Part shown: piece after piece, positions 8,701 through 18,960 of the stretch | How positions within the stretch are numbered: position 1 is the stretch's first letter | Layout: each line of letters opens with the position of its first letter | From: Pigoraptor chileana | Lineage: Eukaryota; Opisthokonta; Filasterea | DNA length: 20,108 nucleotides | Assembly: GCA_943704495.1 (NCBI GenBank) | Contig: CALSCR010002509.1 | Location: 1 to 20,108 of the forward strand | Direction: 5' to 3' | Made by a program: the position numbers and the translations under genes | Notes under the pieces: model-generated | Databases searched by the model: none | Seen by the model: the letters and a program-made list of their open reading frames with translations, nothing else | Told to the model about the DNA's origin: nothing

Positions 8701-10511
8701 CAGTGAGTGAGTGTTGCAAACAACGGGCGATGGAATGAAAAAGGACCAGCAACAGAAGCCGACACACATCATGCACAACGTGCAGTGGCAGCTAATCCAC
8801 ACAACAATTCCACAAACAATTACCTCCTGGCCTTGTCCACCAGAGATACCGACGCCGGCAGCCTGAGCATGGCGGAGAAAGTGAGGCTTTCGCGAACAGT
8901 GAGCGTTCCCATAAGCGTATCCTCCTGGTCGACAAATCCAACAAGACGCCGGAACTGCGACTGCGGCGCGTTGCCGTTGACGAGAATCTCTCCGGACACC
9001 TTCCCGCGCTTGTTGCGGAGGCTCAGAATGTCGAGAATGGTCGACTTGCCCGCCCCCGATGGCCCCATGACGGCAAAGAGAGCGCCGGGATTCACAATGC
9101 CAGACACGCCACGCAGAAGCACCTTATCCTTCACTATGTACGTCATGTCCTTGAACGTGATCGTCGACGGCACGTGACCGAGCTCGTACGCCCGCGCACC
9201 GCCAAAGTAAGCGTCGACGGTAGCTCCAGCAGTGCCGGTTGAGTCAGTTGAACCGCCACGCCAGCCATCCGCCGCACCCGCCGCACCGGTTGTCGGCACG
9301 GGGCTCTGGGCGCGATCGAGATCGGCGAGACTATCATGCGAAGATACTTGCTCGTACAGGTGGCGGCCGTCCACCCTCTTCTTCTTGCCAGCACTGCCAG
9401 CGCCGCTGTCCTCCATCAAACTGCGGTAGCCGGCCTTGGTTGATCGCACATAAAAGTGCATCCCAACAAACAGAGAGACGTACACGACGCCCACGCAGAC
9501 GAGCCCAACTATTGCGCCCGGAAAATCGCGCGACTTTGGCGGAGGCGGAGTCGGATCAGGGCCCGGCGGGGGAACATCTCCGACAACGCATTCGCCGGCC
9601 GTGCATCCGAGAATGATTCCACCCCACATGTCATCGATCGCCTTCTCGTGGATCTCGCACGTGGTGCCATCGCGGCTGCACTTGACAGTGATGCCCTTAG
9701 CCGTGGGATCCGTGCCGACCTGCGTCAAGAGCGCGCTCAGTAGGTTGGAGCAGGACAGGGTGCGCGTGTCGCAAAAGGCCAGGCACCCGGACTCGGCACA
9801 CGTGTACGACACCGATCCCGTCGAGTCGACCGACTGTTGGCATCCCGTGGCATTGCACGCAAAGAGAAGGTGGAGGCCGGGCTGTTGCGTGCCGTCGTCT
9901 GTCTTCCACCGCGACCAAAACTGAAAGTGCACAACATTGTCGGTCGGTGCAAGCGACCCGTCAAAGTACGTGGTCATCGTGACGGATGCGCCGGCCTGCT
10001 CCTGCAGCGGGATTGCATCAGAATTCTTCACTTCGCAGCTGAAGCTTTTGCGCTTTTGCGTGAATGCGGTCGAATCGCAGCGTCCCGCGGTGTCGTCGCT
10101 GTTGGTAAGGCACGTGCCTGTCTGGTTGCCTTTGGGAATGCACACGTTGCAGAGGTGACCCTGGTATCCGTCCGCACACTGGCAGAGGTGGTAGTCCGTC
10201 TCGAGTCGGTCCGGCTTGTGCAGTACAAACGGCGGCCAGTTCTTCCCACGGTAATCCCTCAGGCACGAGATTTGTGCGCACGCATAGTTCGAAAAGCCTT
10301 CCGGACACGTGCACGCGCCGCCGCTGTCGGGGCAGGTTCCCCCTGCGAAACAAGCAGGATCCGTGGTCGAGTTGCTGGCTTTACAGTCGTAGCAGCTGCA
10401 TGAGTGGCATCCCGTCGGTGTTCCGGGAAAGATGACATCGTCACCGGCAATCGCAACGCCGACGCACGCAATTGCGGCAACAATGATGGCGATCAGGAAG
10501 CGACGCATCAT
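5777..10511 (-). CDS. ABC transporter G family half-transporter with EGF-like N-terminal ectodomain (9 exons, 1066 aa)
   Basis: A membrane ATPase of the ABCG/White type that exports lipophilic compounds as a dimer; its substrate is unknown. Exons (minus): 10511-8824, 8585-8434, 8247-7785, 7646-7483, 7310-7189, 6968-6830, 6654-6457, 6253-6123 and 5920-5777; all phases close to a TAG stop. Residues 1-23 form a signal peptide ([20 protein letters not shown]). A Cys-rich, EGF-like ectodomain follows (about 28-320), then a first membrane segment (about 330-355). The nucleotide-binding domain has Walker [10 protein letters not shown] at 483-491, Q-loop FVDQED, signature ISGGEKRR at 589-596, Walker B VLFLDE ending at 614, D-loop SGLD at 617-620 and H-loop His647. 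All key residues are present, so it should be active. Exons 4-9 encode the ABC2-type membrane domain with about six helices, including NRMGALL and the late [14 protein letters not shown] motif. The layout resembles plant ABCG24/28 and Dictyostelium ABCG proteins. TGCAG just before the ATG may end a 5' UTR intron. Confidence 0.97.
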
Positions 10512-10860
10512 TGACAACCTGCACAAATATTGAACACGTTCAAGATAAAGAGCAAATAAATACACAACAACATAAGAAACATTTACAAGTTTGCGAGCTC
10601 ATCATGTCGCAGGTTTTGTGATGATTGCATGTTCTCATGTGGGGGAGCGCTGCGGTGGGTGGCGACCAGTACCAACCTCGTCGGGCGGCCCACAGAGATC
10701 GCAAAACTCGCGCAATGTTGTGTTCTTTTTCGGTTGCACCAAATCCTTGACTTCTAAAAATGGAAATTGTTCGACAAAGCCACACACTCCAAAAATACTG
10801 CGCATACCAGGAGTGAACCTGCCAAGGCGATGCCGTCAACCACTTTGCTCCACGGCCGAG

Positions 10861-10887
10861 CGGAAGTGGCGGAAGTGGCGGAAGTGA
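10861..10887. promoter_or_regulatory. Three tandem ETS-like CGGAAGTG motifs upstream of ABCG
   Basis: Three direct 9-bp units (CGGAAGTGG, CGGAAGTGG, CGGAAGTGA) lie 350-376 bp upstream of the ABCG start codon. CGGAAGTG is the core of ETS/GABP sites in animals; whether this organism has ETS factors is unknown, so the role is inference. Confidence 0.4.
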
Positions 10888-12474
10888 CGGCTGCTGATAT
10901 AAGCCCTCAGGTCGTGCAAACTGTAGCGGGGCCTGCGACTGAGCTTAGGCACACCAACACTGACCGCTGCTGCCCTGCGTTGCCCAATTTGGTGCCCACA
11001 CACACAAATGGGTGCAATCCAAGCGAAACAAAAACAAATACAATAACGACAACGACAAGTAATGCGTTCAACACGCGACCCTTAATAATACCAACGGGAA
11101 GTGCTTCCCGTGCGAATGAACTGGAGATTAATCACCGTGAGTGTGCGTGTGCGTGTGTGTGTCTTTGCATGCAGGTGCATTACGGTGGTGCATTGTGTGT
11201 GTCAGCAGTATGCAGTGTCAACCCACACTCGTGACCTTCACCCGCCAAATGATTGGCCTGTGCAATTTTTTGCACACATACCAGTATTAATTGGGTATTG
11301 GTGAGCCCATGTAATCCATATGAGGTATGATTGTGTGAATGTAACACCCATTATGTTCAAATTGGCATCATTATGGCTATATATAAACGTGAGAGCCGCT
11401 TGGAAGACTTTATATGGATATCTTCTCGGTTGCCATGGACATGACATATTCGTGGGGTGCGATCTGAAAATTCAAGCGAAATTCATGCAAGAAAAATGCA
11501 TGTGCCCACATTAATTGGCCTTAGTACCCGCCCCGGTCAAAAACAATTTCGAGGGGTCGTTACGGATGCCGTTTATTTAGATCTCCCCAAAATCGATCCG
11601 TTTTTCCTCGTAGTCTCAATATAATGCTGCGGACTGAAAGTCCCTGTCCATGTGCCTCTCCACCTGCTGGACTCGACGGGTTGAACTGACAGAGTGACTG
11701 GAAAATGTGCAAATTTTGGGTCCAATACGCCAAGTGAGTGGGAGTCGAAAGCGGCCGCCGCGGTGTTTTATCTAGGTTGTGAGGGGAAAAAGCGCACAAT
11801 TTGCGGCCGTTTTCAATTTATTTCGCCCCAACACCGGGGGGACATGGATGGGCGCAGGTTTGCATCTCCGTTGCTCTGCACTGCTGCTGCGGCACAATTT
11901 GCCATCCAGTAATGCACTCAATCATTACACGGAAATTGTTTCACAGCGTATGCAGGACATGGGTGCGTGCGTGCGCGTGTGTGTGCGTGCGGGTGTGTGT
12001 GTGTATGTGTGCGTGTATGTGCCTACGCATTGCAGTCGTGTATTGTGGGGCTCGATCGTGTTGTTGTGTTTCTTCTATGACTGCCCACAGACTGACTTGC
12101 TGCAACCTGCTAGTCGCGCGTCTTGCGCATCGTTGATGAATAGGTCCAATACCGACCCTTATTGCACATTAATTATAATACTTCTTCGTTACATATATTC
12201 CCGTCTGGAAGGAATCCACATGTTTGTGACAAATCGCAGTCGCACACATACATTTCCATTGTCACGCGCGCAAAACGACGGTCAAATCGCAGAAACGTGT
12301 TGACACAAGGATCACCTGGGCAGCTTGATCGAATTCAGCTTTGGGCTGTTTGGGCTGGGGTACGAGGCCTCACGCCTTTGGACATCTTCATCTACCTCCA
12401 TCAAGTGCAGCACCTGCGCGTAGACGGCTCTGTATGGTGCGCGTGCCACGGCGGACGCACTGTCTGAGGCGTGC

Positions 12475-12513
12475 GGCGACAGGTCGCCACCCCCGGTGGC
12501 TCGCCTAAGGCGA
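12475..12513. promoter_or_regulatory. Cluster of three perfect short palindromes upstream of LRR-PP2C
   Basis: Three perfect 6-bp inverted repeats run in succession: GGCGAC-AG-GTCGCC (12475-12488), GCCACC-CCC-GGTGGC (12486-12500) and TCGCCT-A-AGGCGA (12501-12513). A further AGGCG follows at 12115-12119 relative to the same block's end (12115 here meaning the bases just after 12513). They end about 28 bp before the TATA-like box of the LRR-PP2C gene, so a dimeric-factor binding region is plausible. Confidence 0.5.
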
Positions 12514-12540
12514 TAGGCGTAGCTTCACCACTGCGCTCGT

Positions 12541-12548
12541 TATATAAT
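12541..12548 (+). promoter_or_regulatory. TATA-like box of LRR-PP2C gene
   Basis: TATATAAT lies in a locally GC-rich stretch, 136-143 bp upstream of the start codon at 12684. The position and contrast with its surroundings suggest a core promoter. Confidence 0.45.
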
Positions 12549-12683
12549 CGCACGCTGGGTTGCGTCGAAACTGCTTGGGCCTTTTCGAATTTGTCGTAAA
12601 AAGGCTCTGCCTGCGCGTGCGCAAAAACTCCGATTCCCCCGACACCTCTCCATCGCCACGACGCGGGCGTGTGAGCAAGGGAA

Positions 12684-15600
12684 ATGGGGGTGCTCGTGTC
12701 AACAAATCGCCCGCCCTTGGAGATGTTCCATCGCGAGGAGACCAGCAGCATGGATCTCAGCTTTCAGCAGCTGCGCACGTTTCCGCCGCGGCTGTTTCGC
12801 GATTACCAAAAATTGTTGTGGTTGAACGTGAGCGAGAACTATTTGCGGGTGAGTCGATGTTGCATGTCTCTTGGTACTCTTGTGCACAAGCACAGCCACG
12901 TTTTGAGTGCGATTTTTATGGTCGCTTACCTTTGTGTTCAGTAGTATGCCACACAAATTTGCCATTCTAAAGGATTTCTCTGGTGGTCTTTGTGGATGCC
13001 CTGCGCCCTTGACTATTGCAGCGAATACCGCCAGAGATTGTGAAGCTCGAAGCCCTCCATACACTACGAGCGGCTGGCAACGAGCTAAATTCGCTGCCCG
13101 ATCAACTCACGCGACTCGGTGCGCTCACGTGCCTTGATATTGGGCGCAATCGCTTCACGCATGTTCCCCAGCCTCTGGTCGACAGTAAAGTGCTGAAGGA
13201 ACTTAATCTCCAAAACAACACGATCGGCGGCGATTTTCCTCTGCCATATTCGAATCCATTCAACCTGAGCAAGCTGAACGTGTCTTTCAACACGATCTCG
13301 GCGCTGTCGGTGCCGCCGTCGATCCCGGTTGAGTTTCTCGTGGAACTGGACATCAGCCACAACCGCCTCGAGCACCTGCCGGCGTCGTTTGGGCATCTGC
13401 GGCACCTGGAGAGGCTATGGGCAATGCACAATGGCCTCAAAGCGCTTCCTGCGTCGTTTAGCGAGCTGCGGAGTCTTGTGTACGTCAATTTGGAGGCGAA
13501 TGAGCTGGCGGATGTCTCGGTGGTCTTCACTCTCCCGCGGCTGGACGGCGTGCATCTCGACGACAACAACATTGTTAGCCTTCCCCAGGCGTCGCGCGTC
13601 GAGTCGACGGAGCTGAAGGATCTGTCGATATGCAACAATAAGTTGACGGCGATCCCGCCCAATCTCCCCTTTGACAACATCCAGTCTGTGCTGCTGAGTG
13701 GCAACGAGATCACGGGACCCGAAAGCAACTTCTCGTCCATGAGCGCACTCACGCACCTCGACATGTCGAATAACAAGCTGAAGATGGCGCCGCGGATGCC
13801 CGCCGCCTTCTCGCGCCTCCGTTTGCTCAGCCTTTACCACAACGAGATTGAGAAGATCGAGGACGACTACTTCACCAACTTTCAGTCCCTCATTGAGCTG
13901 AATCTCAGCGACAATCGGCTGTCGGCTTTTACATCGTTTGACATGAAGGTTGCGTTCTACTGCGAGTACCTCGACCTCTCTGGCAACATGCTTACCGAGC
14001 TCTCGCCGCAGATCATCAAGTTGAAGTCGCTGCTGATTCTCCAGGTGGGCGTCTGTTCTTGTCGCTCTTGTTTGTGTTGCTGGATCTTGTGCTATTGCGC
14101 TTGTCTTCAGAGGTGTAATTTTGCTGCTTTGTGGCTCTCTTCATGTTTGATGGAGCCGCTGTCGTTATTGAATGCATTGCATGAAATGTTGTTCATTCTA
14201 CACATGTTGATCTTCTCCCTCATTCCTCTCCCTCTCTTTCGTCTCGTTCTATGTCTGCACAGGTCGCCCGCAATCGCCTCAACGCGCTTCCCGCCGAGGC
14301 ATGCAAACTGCCGCGACTCAAGATTCTTAACTGCTTTGACAACAACATTTCGTCGTTTCCTTCCGAGTTTGGCACGATGCGAAGCATTGAGGAGGTGTCG
14401 GTCGGCTACAACAGCGAGGACATTGTGCTTCCGGACGATCTCTCGGCGCTTGTGAAGTTGAAGCTGATCTACATTGCCGGCACGAAGATGACTGAAATAC
14501 CACCGTCACTCTTTTCTCTCGTCAAGCTTCAGGATCTCTACATTACAAACTCGCGGATCGCAACGGTCCCCGCGGGAGTGCAATCGCTTGTGAATCTGCG
14601 TTCGCTTGTGCTCACCGGCAACAACATCACTCGGATGCCCTTTCTCGGGTCGCTTCCGCACCTCCAGGAGTTGAATCTGGCGTACAACCACATTGATGAA
14701 CTTGTCCCAGACTGGTTTGTTGAGATGGGTCGCGTCGCCCTCGAGGACCTTGATCTCTCCCACAACAAGATCTCGACGATCCCCGTGACAATCCGCCACC
14801 TCCGACTTCTTCTCAAGCTGAAGCTTGCCAGCAATCTTCTGACAACACTTCCTGCAGACATGCGACAAATGTCTGAGCTACGGATGATCAATCTCGAACA
14901 CAATCCCATCGACGTGCAATCGATCAACAAGAAACTCATGATGAAGTGCGTGTTTTGGCCAGAGTCTGGGGGCAGCTCGCTGTCGGACATCTCGATCGGC
15001 ATGTCGGAGATGCGGGGGCGTCGTCTCGACCAGGAAGATAGTATTGTCACTATCGAGTCTTTTGTGCTGGGGTCGAGCCTCTACTGCGTGTTTGATGGTC
15101 ATGGTGGCACACAAAGCGCAGAGCATGCATCGCAGACGTTTCCAAGGATGCTTGCAGACAGATTGCTTGCGAAGGTGGAGCCGAAGCAGGCCCTGGCTGA
15201 GTCCTTCACAGAACTGAGTGACCAGGTGTGTGTGTGTGTCTGTTGAGTGGTTGTGTGGTTGTGTGCATTCTGTAACTGCTGCTTCAGTTTTATATTTTGT
15301 CTTTGCTAACCACACAAACACAATCCTCCCGACTCTTCTCGAATTGACTCACTTTTTGCCCTTCCAGTTGAAGGCAATGCGCGTGGAAAGTGGCACAACG
15401 GCGTGTGTCGTCCTGATCATTAACAAGACTGTTTACGCCGCAAATTGTGGCGACGCCCGCGCTGTGCTCTCGGAGCGCGATGGATCCATTGTGAAGGTGG
15501 ACCGATTGACGTACGACCACAGGCCGACGGCAAAGGACGAATACCACCGCATTAGGTGCGCCTCATGCACATACACATACATACACACACACACTCACTC

Positions 15601-16357
15601 TGTCTCTCTCCCCAGGCATTGTGCCTAAGACACCTGTCCCTCTCTCTCTCGCGGTTTCTCTCTTTCGCATTTTTGAGTCGACGTCCTTGTGCCCATTTCG
15701 TTTGAGTACTGAGGTCTCTTTCGCATTGCCTCCAACAGGAATCTCGGTGGATTTTTTGTGGACGGGCGCGTGTGCGGGTCTCTCGCCGTCACGCGCAGCT
15801 TGGGTGATCTCGACACCCAGCCGTATGTCACTTACGAGCCATACATTTCAGAGGTGAGTGTGCGGCAACATATCCGTCCAGGCCGTGACTGAGCGGTTTT
15901 AGACTGCTTTACCAATGTGTACATTGAGTTGTTTCTTCATTTGTCGCCAATTATGGCAGGGACAATGCTCTCGTAAGTTATAATGAGGGAATTTTTTTAA
16001 CCCAGTGCAATCGCTTGTGTCGCCATTCGTTTTATGCGTACTCAGTTCAAGCTCAACAAGAACCACGACTTTGTGATTCTTGCGTGCGACGGCGTCTGGG
16101 ACGTGTTGACGGACGAGCGTGCTGTGGAACTCCTGCACATTGAGTTTGATCGGCTGTTGGCACTGCGCACGCCTCCGTCTGTCATTGCTGGAGTGTGTGC
16201 GATCAAGCTGCGGGATTACACATACATGTCGGGGAGTGGAGACAACATCAGCGCGATTGTTGTCCCGCTCATCAACTACAACGCACACCATCACAATGCT
16301 AATGCCGCTGCTCGCGTGAAGGCAACGTCGGATTCAGTCATGGTGGACTCGTTGTGA
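12684..16357 (+). CDS. Leucine-rich-repeat PP2C-type protein phosphatase, PHLPP-like architecture (6 exons, 921 aa)
   Basis: A metal-dependent Ser/Thr phosphatase (PPM family) guided by an LRR domain, probably cytosolic or membrane-peripheral since no signal peptide is seen. Exons: 12684-12848, 13022-14044, 14263-15225, 15368-15555, 15739-15853 and 16046-16357 (TGA); phases agree throughout. Residues about 20-635 carry some two dozen LRRs of 22-24 residues (pattern LxxLxLxxNxLxxLP). The PP2C domain is about 640-890, with RRLDQED (acidic pair Glu654-Asp655), FDGHGG (Asp674), ESGTTA, ANCGDARAVL, LTYDHRPTAKDEYHRIR, GSLAVTRSLGD, ACDGVWDVL (Asp833) and GDN (Asp884). All metal ligands are present. 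LRR followed directly by PP2C is known from PHLPP1/2 and, with a cyclase appended, from fungal adenylate cyclase. No PH, RA or cyclase domain is visible here. The tail (about 895-921) is His/Asn/Ala-rich and ends MVDSL, a possible PDZ ligand by inference. Start context: G at -3 and G at +4. Confidence 0.97.
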
Positions 16358-16800
16358 GCCGTGAACCTTTTCGTTTGCTTTGCGCTGGGCAATATTCGTC
16401 TTTGCTGGTCTTTGCCGTTTTCTTCGCATGCGTTACTGTTGCAATCTGCTGTGTTTGCTGAGGTTTTGGCGGTTTGAGTGCGCTTGGGCACTCGCCTCGC
16501 CACGCTGCCTCTCGCCTGGGGATTGGATTGGCTATGGGAAATATGATACCGCGTTGCTGCGTGTCGCGTGTTTGCGTTTTGCGCCATTTGCCGTTTTTTT
16601 TTCCTGCGCTTCTCCGCTTCACTATTGTCGATGGGTGTTGAGGGGCCGGAGGTACTCTCAACTTATCTCTTAGTAAGCAATGATTTCGCGTGCTTTTCTG
16701 CGGGGGCGTCGCGTCGCGTTTCTTTCTGTTTTTGTTTAACGCACTTTTTGCCGTCACAACAACCCACTGTTGCACATTGAGTGCTCCAACACGCACCTCA

Positions 16801-16872
16801 CACACACACATACACACAATACGCGCAAATACCACACAATACGCACGCACACATACACACACACACACTCTG

Positions 16873-16903
<31 letters not shown>
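16801..16903. repeat. Compound (CA)n-(CT)n microsatellite
   Basis: CA-rich blocks (CACACATACACA type) pass into (TC)n at about 16868-16902 and abut copy B of the dispersed repeat. A second (CT)n block follows at about 16951-16982. Confidence 0.9.
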
Positions 16904-16904
16904 T

Positions 16905-16946
16905 GTGGAGTCCATGGGCACAGCGCCTATGACACTGACTTGAATC
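16905..16946 (-). repeat. Dispersed repeat, copy B (42-bp core, inverted relative to copy A)
   Basis: The reverse complement matches 815-856 at 39 of 42 positions without gaps, with the same order of flanking (AG)n, (AG)n and (TG)n tracts. The copy is intergenic, upstream of the TSNAXIP1-like gene. The shared non-simple core shows the match is not just microsatellite similarity. Confidence 0.7.
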
Positions 16947-17449
16947 CTACATCTCTCTCTCTCTCTCTCGCTCTCGCTCTTGCTCAAACCCACACTTTTG
17001 CATCGCACCACAAAGCACACACGGCTTTCTGTGAAATGAACCATCTCAACACACGCATGCGAGTGCTCGCTCTTGAATTCGATTGGTTGTCAGGCAGTCC
17101 AGGTCCAAAAATAGGCCATTCGATTATATTGCGCGAATGGACCGAATTTGCAACATTTGCGATGCATTCCAATTCGCTTCTGTCGATTATTAGTAACATG
17201 TCCGAATTCGACTGGCAGTCATCGCTCACCGTTCCGCACTCCACGACGACTGCGGAGCACTCAGTATCAGTTGGTCTGATGTGCCGCTTTACAATGTCAA
17301 TCACAACCATTGAGATAAAAACCCACAACAAACTCGCTCTTGAAATAAAGAAGCACAGAGTTATATTTCACTGCGTGGCTGTGTAGGTTTGCAGATGTTC
17401 CTGGGACGGGTACCTGCCCTCCTCTAACGGCGATCGGACTGTCGCAGTG

Positions 17450-18929
17450 ATGGCAGCCCGGGTGTCACACACGCTCGACACGGGGCTGTTTCCCTCGTAC
17501 TCGTTTGTCGACACACAGCACGAAAAGCCGCTCATTGACGTGGGATCTGTGCGGCAATGCGTTGTACGCTCGGCTGATATCTGCCAGCAGACGATACGGC
17601 GCATAGACCGATTGCGGAGAAAGATTACAAAGGTAATTTATGGTTTGGGAACGAACAACGGCGTGGATTTTAAAACATGAAAATCAGGTCCCAGCTGCTG
17701 CTGCTTATTCTTTTGAGGCCATGAAAAGTAAAGTGAGCTCATCATGTTGTTTGTCTGTATACTTGGTGCCACAGGATCTCCAGCGGGAAGGGTGTCCCGA
17801 ATATGGGCCTGATGACCGGCGTCTTGGCATTTACAGCCTGGCATTCAACCAGTTTGCCGCGGACTTGTCCGTGCGGAGGGACCTCTTTATTGAGATCAAA
17901 GTGGGTCCGGGTTACTGGAAGTGATCACATGGTTGTGCTTGTGTGGCATTCTGCCCGCCTTCACTAACGCACACACACAGCACACATATACACACTTACA
18001 CTCACACTCACATACACGCATAGAATGCGTACGACGAGTTCATCAGGGCACACAGGGAGGAGCAAACAGAGGCAAATGCGTTGTTGTCGCGTATCCGCAC
18101 ACTCGAGGCCGAGAATCTAAACGACGCCGCAATACGGCAAGAGCAGCGGCGCGCGGCGGAAATTGAACAAAAGATTCAAACTATGACCGAAGATCAAGAG
18201 CGGTGGGTTGCATGATTATGCCGCCGCCTGCACATACGACTTAATCAGAGGCACAATTGCACTCTATAGGGAAGCACAGCACGTTTCGCAAAAGTGCGAT
18301 CCACATGCAAATACATGCACAATCACAATCGGACACTCATGCGTTTGGGTGTATTCTTTCCTTTCGAAAACAGAATCAACGTTATGATCAACCACGCACG
18401 ATCCCGGCGAAAGAAGGGAATGCGCACGCCCGCACCGTACACGCAGCAAGATGGGACCGTCGTGGACGACAGCCCCCGGTGGCCAACAGGGACGCCAATG
18501 CTGCGGCGGCGGAGTTCGATTGGCGGAATGAGCATTGCAAGTGGGCAGGGTCCGCTGATGGGCCAGCTGGGAAATCCCACGCCGCAGATCACAAGCGGAT
18601 CACTCAAGCGAAGAATGACGCTCATCAATAATCTCGTAATGCAACAGCAGCAGCAGCAGCAGCAGCAGCAACAGTCGTCGTCGTCGGGGGCACAGCAGTC
18701 GCCGCCACCGACGGCAGGGCCGCAGCCGCAGCAGCATACGCAACTATTGATGCCCACGCACAGGCGGTCACGTGGCTATTCGATATTCTCGGGTGATTCG
18801 GATGGTGCGGAAAGCGAGAATCTCAACGTAGGCGCACGGGCAGATGCTGGACTAAAGTCGCCTGTCAATGGTGTGTTGTGTGTGGCTGATTATTCTCTTG
18901 AATGTTGATGTGTAATTGTTGCTGTTGTT

Positions 18930-18960
<31 letters not shown>

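Larger units (their letters stand above)
10512..12683. other. Divergent intergenic region between ABCG and LRR-PP2C
   Basis: This 2.2-kb interval separates the two divergently transcribed blocks. I see no supportable gene. It holds a triple CGGAAGTGG array (10861-10887) near the ABCG side, a TG-rich stretch (about 11139-11162), an AT-rich block with a TATATAAA (about 11383) around 11250-11530, another TG-rich stretch (about 11960-12020), three overlapping or adjacent palindromes (12475-12513) and a TATATAAT (12541-12548) before the LRR-PP2C start. Open frames here are short, change frame, or need an intron of only 38 bp. Confidence 0.7.
16358..17449. other. Intergenic region between LRR-PP2C and TSNAXIP1-like gene
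   Basis: A 1.1-kb interval between two plus-strand genes. It holds the LRR-PP2C 3' flank, a large compound CA/CT microsatellite (16801-16903), copy B of the dispersed repeat (16905-16946) followed by more (CT)n, and the presumed promoter of the downstream gene. A plus-strand AATAAA occurs near 17344-17349, but nearly 1 kb after the stop. No RNA gene or protein gene was recognised. Confidence 0.75.

Noticed and set aside
10830-11290. Possible two-exon plus-strand gene (MPSTTLLHGRAEVAEVAEV...) with a GTGAGT donor at 11137
   Set aside because: The only suitable acceptor gives a 38-bp intron, far below the 123-385 bp seen elsewhere. The product is low-complexity and Thr-rich, and the stretch is the expected ABCG promoter.
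12318-12751. Two overlapping minus-strand open frames with plausible residue composition (one containing VYAQVLHLMEVDEDV)
   Set aside because: They are in different frames with no credible intron to join them. They overlap the LRR-PP2C promoter and exon 1 antisense and show no family resemblance.
18323-18757. Minus-strand frame with poly-Cys run
   Set aside because: It is the complement of the CAG repeat in exon 4 of the TSNAXIP1-like gene, not a gene.
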